Below are positions 24,795 through 27,336 of a stretch of DNA of 27,336 bases, in pieces. Source of the stretch: M55B167 sp964406095. GTDB taxonomy: Bacteria; Verrucomicrobiota; Kiritimatiellia; RFP12; UBA1067. The stretch lies in the NCBI GenBank assembly GCA_964406095.1, contig CAYOQJ010000015.1, positions 1-27,336 of the forward strand, read 5' to 3'. Made by a program: the position numbers and the translations under genes. A model generated the notes under the pieces. It ran no database searches. It was not told the origin of the DNA and was given only the letters and a program-made list of their open reading frames with translations. The number at the start of each line of letters is the position of its first letter. Position 1 is the stretch's first letter.

Positions 24795-25115
24795 CTACTC
24801 GCTATTTTCGGTCTGCATAAACTCGATCGCGATACCCTCATCATAAACAAAGGCGATCTTTAAACCCGGCATCGGCTCGCATACAGGCACCAAAATACTT
24901 TTTCCCTCAATCACCGCTTCCAAATCATCAACTTCAAACGCGAGGTGGGTCTCATCCTGAATAGCAGCTGGCATCGGGCTGTCGGGTTCAAAGTAAAGAT
25001 ATTCAATGCCATATTTACTGGCGGAACAGTCTGTGATCCAGACCTTGATGTCCTCCAGAAAAACCATATCCTCCTGTTTTTCGAAAACCGGTATTCCCAC
25101 ATGATGCAGTTTCAT
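24795..25115 (-). CDS. Small VOC (glyoxalase/bleomycin-resistance fold) protein
   Basis: A 106-residue protein with one vicinal-oxygen-chelate unit. VOC enzymes use a metal bound by His/Glu residues to isomerise, epimerise or cleave compounds that chelate through neighbouring oxygens. Candidate ligands are H5 (KLHHVGIPV), E43 (YLYFEPDS), H57 (THLAFEV) and E98 (IAIEFMQ), placed as in metal-binding family members. The short length means one beta-alpha-beta-beta-beta pair, so a dimer is needed for a full site. It starts 2 nt after the DUF1080 stop, and its Shine-Dalgarno (AAGGAG) lies within the last DUF1080 codons, so the two are coupled. In this operon it may act as an isomerase or epimerase between the hydrolase and kinase steps; this is inference. 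Confidence 0.82.
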   Translation of the reverse strand: MKLHHVGIPVFEKQEDMVFLEDIKVWITDCSASKYGIEYLYFEPDSPMPAAIQDETHLAFEVDDLEAVIEGKSILVPVCEPMPGLKIAFVYDEGIAIEFMQTENSE

Positions 25116-25117
25116 AC

Positions 25118-25882
25118 TTAGAGCTCCTTGATTTTGATGTTTCTAAAAAATATTGTCGCCTGACCGTGTTTACCCTGAAACCCGATTCGTCCCCTGGTCG
25201 GCAACTCCGCCCAGGGACGACTAAGCCAACTTGGAATTTTGGATCCGCCCGGGTTGACCTTAGCCGATTTCCATGCCGACAAATCGGCATCCACCGTGAT
25301 TTCATCGTTAACCGCCACTTTGATCTTCTGACCAGCAGCTGTCACGGTCATACGATTCCACTCACCGGCCGGGCGCACATTCAGCACCCTGGGTGCCAGA
25401 TGTCCGAAAAGCCCGCCGTTACGCCAGGTATCGGCAACCTTATTCCAATGTGGATTCAGATCATCCTGAATCTGGATTTCCACCGTATTGGGTATCCAGT
25501 TTTTTGTGTCGGTCGCATAAATCAAAACTCCGCTGTTGGCTGCCGGAGCGCAGGCATACTCCAGATCGAGAATGAAATTTTCGTAATCACGTTTTGTCCA
25601 GATACATTGATCCTTATCCGCTGTCAGCCGCCCCTTCTCATCCACATACCAGACTCCTCGTTCAAACTCAGCATTGGAAAGGGTGGCATCAAAAAGCGAC
25701 GGCCATTCACTGGAATCAGGATGAACTTGCTCTGGAGAGTTGTTCATTTTGCTGTTGCTTCGATCCTTCACTTTAATGGCGTCGCATTGGGCATCCTCTT
25801 CCACATCTGAACAGCCGAACATGCAGCACCCCGTAGCCCCCATCAACACGACACTGAACAGACATATAAAACATCGCATCAT
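25118..25882 (-). CDS. DUF1080 (3-keto-disaccharide hydrolase family) lipoprotein
   Basis: DUF1080 is a concanavalin-like beta-sandwich domain abundant in Bacteroidota and PVC bacteria; some members hydrolyse 3-keto-glycosides. The 254-residue protein has an N-terminal hydrophobic segment ending in MGATGC, a lipobox-like site with C19 as the probable lipidated residue, so it should be membrane-anchored outside the cytoplasm. C20 and C24 follow. The DUF1080 domain spans about 45-254, with SLFDA, the NSGVLIYATD strand, VEIQIQDD, PAGEWNRMTV and the closing GRIGFQGKHGQATIFFRNIKIKEL block. AGAGG precedes the ATG at 25882; a second ATG directly follows it. As first gene of the set it suggests that the pathway starts with an oxidised (keto) sugar or its glycoside, but no sugar dehydrogenase is in the window. 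Confidence 0.85.
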   Translation of the reverse strand: MMRCFICLFSVVLMGATGCCMFGCSDVEEDAQCDAIKVKDRSNSKMNNSPEQVHPDSSEWPSLFDATLSNAEFERGVWYVDEKGRLTADKDQCIWTKRDYENFILDLEYACAPAANSGVLIYATDTKNWIPNTVEIQIQDDLNPHWNKVADTWRNGGLFGHLAPRVLNVRPAGEWNRMTVTAAGQKIKVAVNDEITVDADLSAWKSAKVNPGGSKIPSWLSRPWAELPTRGRIGFQGKHGQATIFFRNIKIKEL

Positions 25883-26086
25883 ATAATCCTCTTCTCCCTC
25901 TCTTCGAAGCTGTTAAAATAAAGTAATCAACCTTGGAGTTCGCATTGTAGTCATTGTTCTTAAAAATAACAACCAAAAAAATTGAAACCTTTCTTTCTAT
26001 TCAATCATTCCGGCGAATTATAAAAATATCAGCTTGCATCTTGACCGGAGCATCAGAAATGTAGTAACCTGCAGGCCTCAATCACG

Positions 26087-26161
<75 letters not shown>

Positions 26162-26167
26162 CTCCTT

Positions 26168-26254
26168 GCCAGAGTGGCGAAATTGGCATACGCAGCAGAC
26201 TCAAAATCTGCCGGTGGCGACACCGTGAGGGTTCGAGTCCCTCCTCTGGCACCA
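26168..26254 (+). tRNA. tRNA-Leu (anticodon CAA)
   Basis: The 87-nt gene has the class II form expected for leucine. The acceptor stem GCCAGAG pairs with CTCTGGC, the anticodon arm GCAGA/TCTGC carries the loop CTCAAAA with anticodon CAA, and a long variable arm (CGGTGGCGACACCG) precedes the T arm GAGGG-TTCGAGT-CCCTC. The CCA end is encoded. Its 3' end is not repeated elsewhere in the window, so there is no sign of an attachment site. Confidence 0.95.
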
Positions 26255-26307
26255 CTCTTTATGAGACTCGCAAGATGTTAATAAATAATAACTTACGAGG
26301 TTTTTAT

Positions 26308-26336
26308 TTTGCCTAAAACTAGCGTTTTCGGGCAAA
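26308..26336. repeat. Twelve-pair hairpin with one bulge after tRNA-Leu
   Basis: TTTGCCTAAAAC and GTTTT/GGGCAAA arms pair around the loop TAGC, with one bulged C (26329) and one T-G wobble. No T tract follows on either strand, so it does not look like a terminator. It lies 54 nt after tRNA-Leu and may be a mobile-element or regulatory structure. Confidence 0.5.
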
Positions 26337-26394
26337 TCACAAACTAGTATTATTTCACTATATTTCCGGCTGTTTCTGCGTAATTAATTGCAAG

Positions 26395-26416
26395 ATAAGT
26401 ATACAATAAGTATACA
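26395..26416. repeat. Tandem 11-bp direct repeat with GTATAC cores
   Basis: ATAAGTATACA occurs twice back to back (26395-26405 and 26406-26416). Each copy contains the 6-bp palindrome GTATAC. The 11-bp period places the cores on the same face of the helix, as in tandem binding sites for a regulator or recombinase. Confidence 0.6.
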
Positions 26417-26839
26417 GTCGATTTGACAAGATTCCGGTGTTTTATCCGTTTTGTCTGCGGTTGTGAAAAATCATCATCCGGCACACACACTATTACTAAC
26501 ATGCTGGCACACTATCAGCAGATAGGCAGGGATCTGGCCTCCGAGCTGTCACTGCGGATACCGGGCTTGCATCGCCACAACTCAGTCAAATGGCACACGG
26601 GCGATCCTGGAGGCACTTACGGCTATTCTGGACGGGTTGAGTGATGAGGAATTCAAGGAACTGGTAAGAGGGTGCGGGAGGCGGCGGATACCCAGGAGGC
26701 TGGCTAACGGTTATATAAACTCAACCATGCGATCAGTATCTTTTTCAACCTACTTCCTTGATGTCAATTTTAATAGCATGTACTATTATTGTAATTGGTT
26801 CATAACTCAGGGAAGCGTCTAATGCTTCGGAGCAGTGTC

Positions 26840-26876
26840 TTGATCCAGCGTTTTCCCATATGTGTAATTTAACACA
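26840..26876 (+). promoter_or_regulatory. Promoter with overlapping palindrome for the small membrane gene
   Basis: TTGATC (26840-26845) and TGTAAT (26863-26868) are separated by exactly 17 nt, matching 4 of 6 and 5 of 6 consensus bases. A palindrome with arms TGTGT/ACACA (26861-26876, 6-nt centre) covers the -10 box and could be an operator. The expected start near 26875 leaves a leader of about 36 nt before the ATG at 26911. Confidence 0.45.
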
Positions 26877-26910
26877 AATTAACACCGTACATGGCGGTAA
26901 GGAGGACGAT

Positions 26911-27072
26911 ATGGAAATAGAACAAAAAAATACGAAAAATGCATGCGTTTCAACCTGGGTTTTTAAACCTGGCGAATGTATCTTGACAGCACTCCATGTG
27001 CTAATACTCATTACAAGGCTGGTGTTTCATCCGCCTGTAACTAATATTAACGCTGTCAAGGCGCTGCCCTGA
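26911..27072 (+). CDS. Small single-span membrane protein, unknown function
   Basis: I do not recognise this 53-residue protein. The evidence for a real gene is the signal set: an ideal Shine-Dalgarno (AAGGAGG, 5 nt before the ATG) and a good promoter upstream with a 17-nt spacer. The N-terminus is charged and polar (MEIEQKNTKN), followed by WVFKPGE and one hydrophobic segment at about 23-40 (CILTALHVLILITRLVF), then a short tail. Two cysteines (C12, C23) are present. Size and layout resemble small membrane peptides, including some type I toxins, but no antisense RNA was identified and no function is claimed. It lies in a gene-poor stretch between the tRNA pair and an insertion sequence, a typical site for accessory genes. 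Confidence 0.45.
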   Translation: MEIEQKNTKNACVSTWVFKPGECILTALHVLILITRLVFHPPVTNINAVKALP

Positions 27073-27184
27073 GTTATGGATTCAATTTTATCTGACAATG
27101 ACTCATAGTGATGATTCGGATTCATGCATCGAACAATCGGCAACAAGAATCCCAACTAACATATGTCGCAAAAGGAGCACCAAC

Positions 27185-27336
27185 GGCAGCGCAACGCTTT
27201 TTCTGTAAAATTGAAAAAGGTGGTCAAAGCATCATCCCTTTCACATTCAAATAAACGTCTCCCGCCCCCATTCATCACTGATTTCGCTGACCACGGCAGT
27301 CACCAGTCTCAGCAGTGACTCTTCGTTCGGAAACAG
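27185..27336. mobile_element. End of an IS256-family insertion sequence (continues beyond window)
   Basis: The transposase C-terminus reading on the minus strand is of IS256/Mutator type. Beyond its stop the sequence beginning GGCAGCGCAACGCTTTTTC at 27185 looks like the terminal inverted repeat of such elements, which would place the outer end there. The boundary is inferred because the partner repeat is outside the window. The 8-9 bases just left of 27185 (ending GCACCAAC) would be the target duplication. Confidence 0.55.
27247..27336 (-). CDS. IS256-family transposase, C-terminal fragment, frameshifted
   Basis: Only the last 29 residues are in the window; the rest lies to the right. The reading LFPNEESLLRLVTAVVSEI then SDEW is the characteristic C-terminal block of IS256/Mutator transposases (FPNExSLLRLVTAxLxEISEEW). 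After DEW the frame ends quickly in GRETFI and a stop. A different frame right after DEW reads GAGDVYLNVKGMML to a stop at 27224, which fits the usual continuation (ETGxxYLxx) much better. A one-base loss in the G run at the DEW junction would explain this. The core DDE catalytic residues are not visible, so activity cannot be judged. Confidence 0.75.
   Translation of the reverse strand: MFPNEESLLRLVTAVVSEISDEWGRETFI

Larger units (their letters stand above)
26255..26839. other. Gene-poor stretch downstream of the tRNA pair
   Basis: No convincing protein gene is present. The left part is AT-rich and holds a long hairpin (26308-26336) and a tandem 11-bp repeat (26395-26416). From about 26480 to 26720 the composition turns GC-rich and protein-like, but sensible amino-acid runs switch frame: LAHYQQIGRDLASELSLRI in one frame, then GTRAILEALTAILDGLSDEE in another. 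That pattern is compatible with a decayed gene of unknown identity. Confidence 0.5.

Noticed and set aside
26168..26254. tRNA-Leu as integration (att) site of a genomic island.
   Set aside because: No repeat of the tRNA 3' end and no integrase gene is seen in the following kilobase.
26745..27011. Minus-strand open frame overlapping the small membrane gene.
   Set aside because: No ribosome binding site and no domain; the plus-strand frame has much better signals.

Overview
The window looks like chromosomal DNA of a free-living or gut heterotrophic bacterium with mid-range GC. A fused fucokinase/GDP-fucose pyrophosphorylase (Fkp), a GH95 alpha-L-fucosidase and a DUF1080 lipoprotein, next to ordinary housekeeping genes, point to a carbohydrate-degrading lineage of the PVC group (Lentisphaerota/Kiritimatiellota type) or a relative. 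That placement is inference from gene content; the window holds no rRNA or other decisive marker.

Left part (1-8490): a minus-strand operon fkp > SpoU rRNA/tRNA methyltransferase > macro-domain protein. Diverging from it is a plus-strand run: nifU (three-domain Fe-S scaffold), nifS (cysteine desulfurase), a PflX-like radical SAM protein and yebC. The stop codons of yebC and the convergent metH abut inside one hairpin.

Middle (8491-19514): cobalamin-dependent metH (minus), with a consensus -10 box only 8 nt before its ATG; tRNA-Glu(UUC); a tightly coupled minus-strand set hisD > tlyA > nadK with two ATGA overlaps; then, divergently, a full-length smc (plus). The hisD-smc gap carries two hairpins.

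Right-middle (19678-25882): a minus-strand operon-like set, in transcription order DUF1080 lipoprotein > VOC-fold protein > DhaK-like kinase > DhaL-like kinase > LsrF-like class I aldolase/thiolase > GH95 fucosidase. This is the most interesting part. The DhaK-like subunit keeps the substrate-binding and catalytic His/Asp residues but has Leu where E. coli DhaK has Lys104. DhaL has an extra residue in its metal loop. The aldolase keeps the LsrF Lys203. No DhaM, LsrK, LsrG, LsrR or transporter is present. Together they suggest an undescribed route that phosphorylates and cleaves a short keto-sugar obtained from glycans. A perfect 8+4+8 palindrome sits in the only large gap inside this set, just before dhaK.

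Right end (26088-27336): tRNA-Gly(UCC) and tRNA-Leu(CAA) in tandem, about 650 nt with no convincing protein gene but several structured repeats, a 53-residue single-span membrane protein gene with a good promoter and ideal Shine-Dalgarno, and then the end of an IS256-family insertion sequence whose transposase runs off the window and appears frameshifted near its C-terminus.

Fucose logic: GH95 would release L-fucose outside the cytoplasm, and Fkp would turn imported fucose into GDP-L-fucose for surface glycans. The two genes lie about 15 kb apart, and no fucose permease or fucosyltransferase is in the window.
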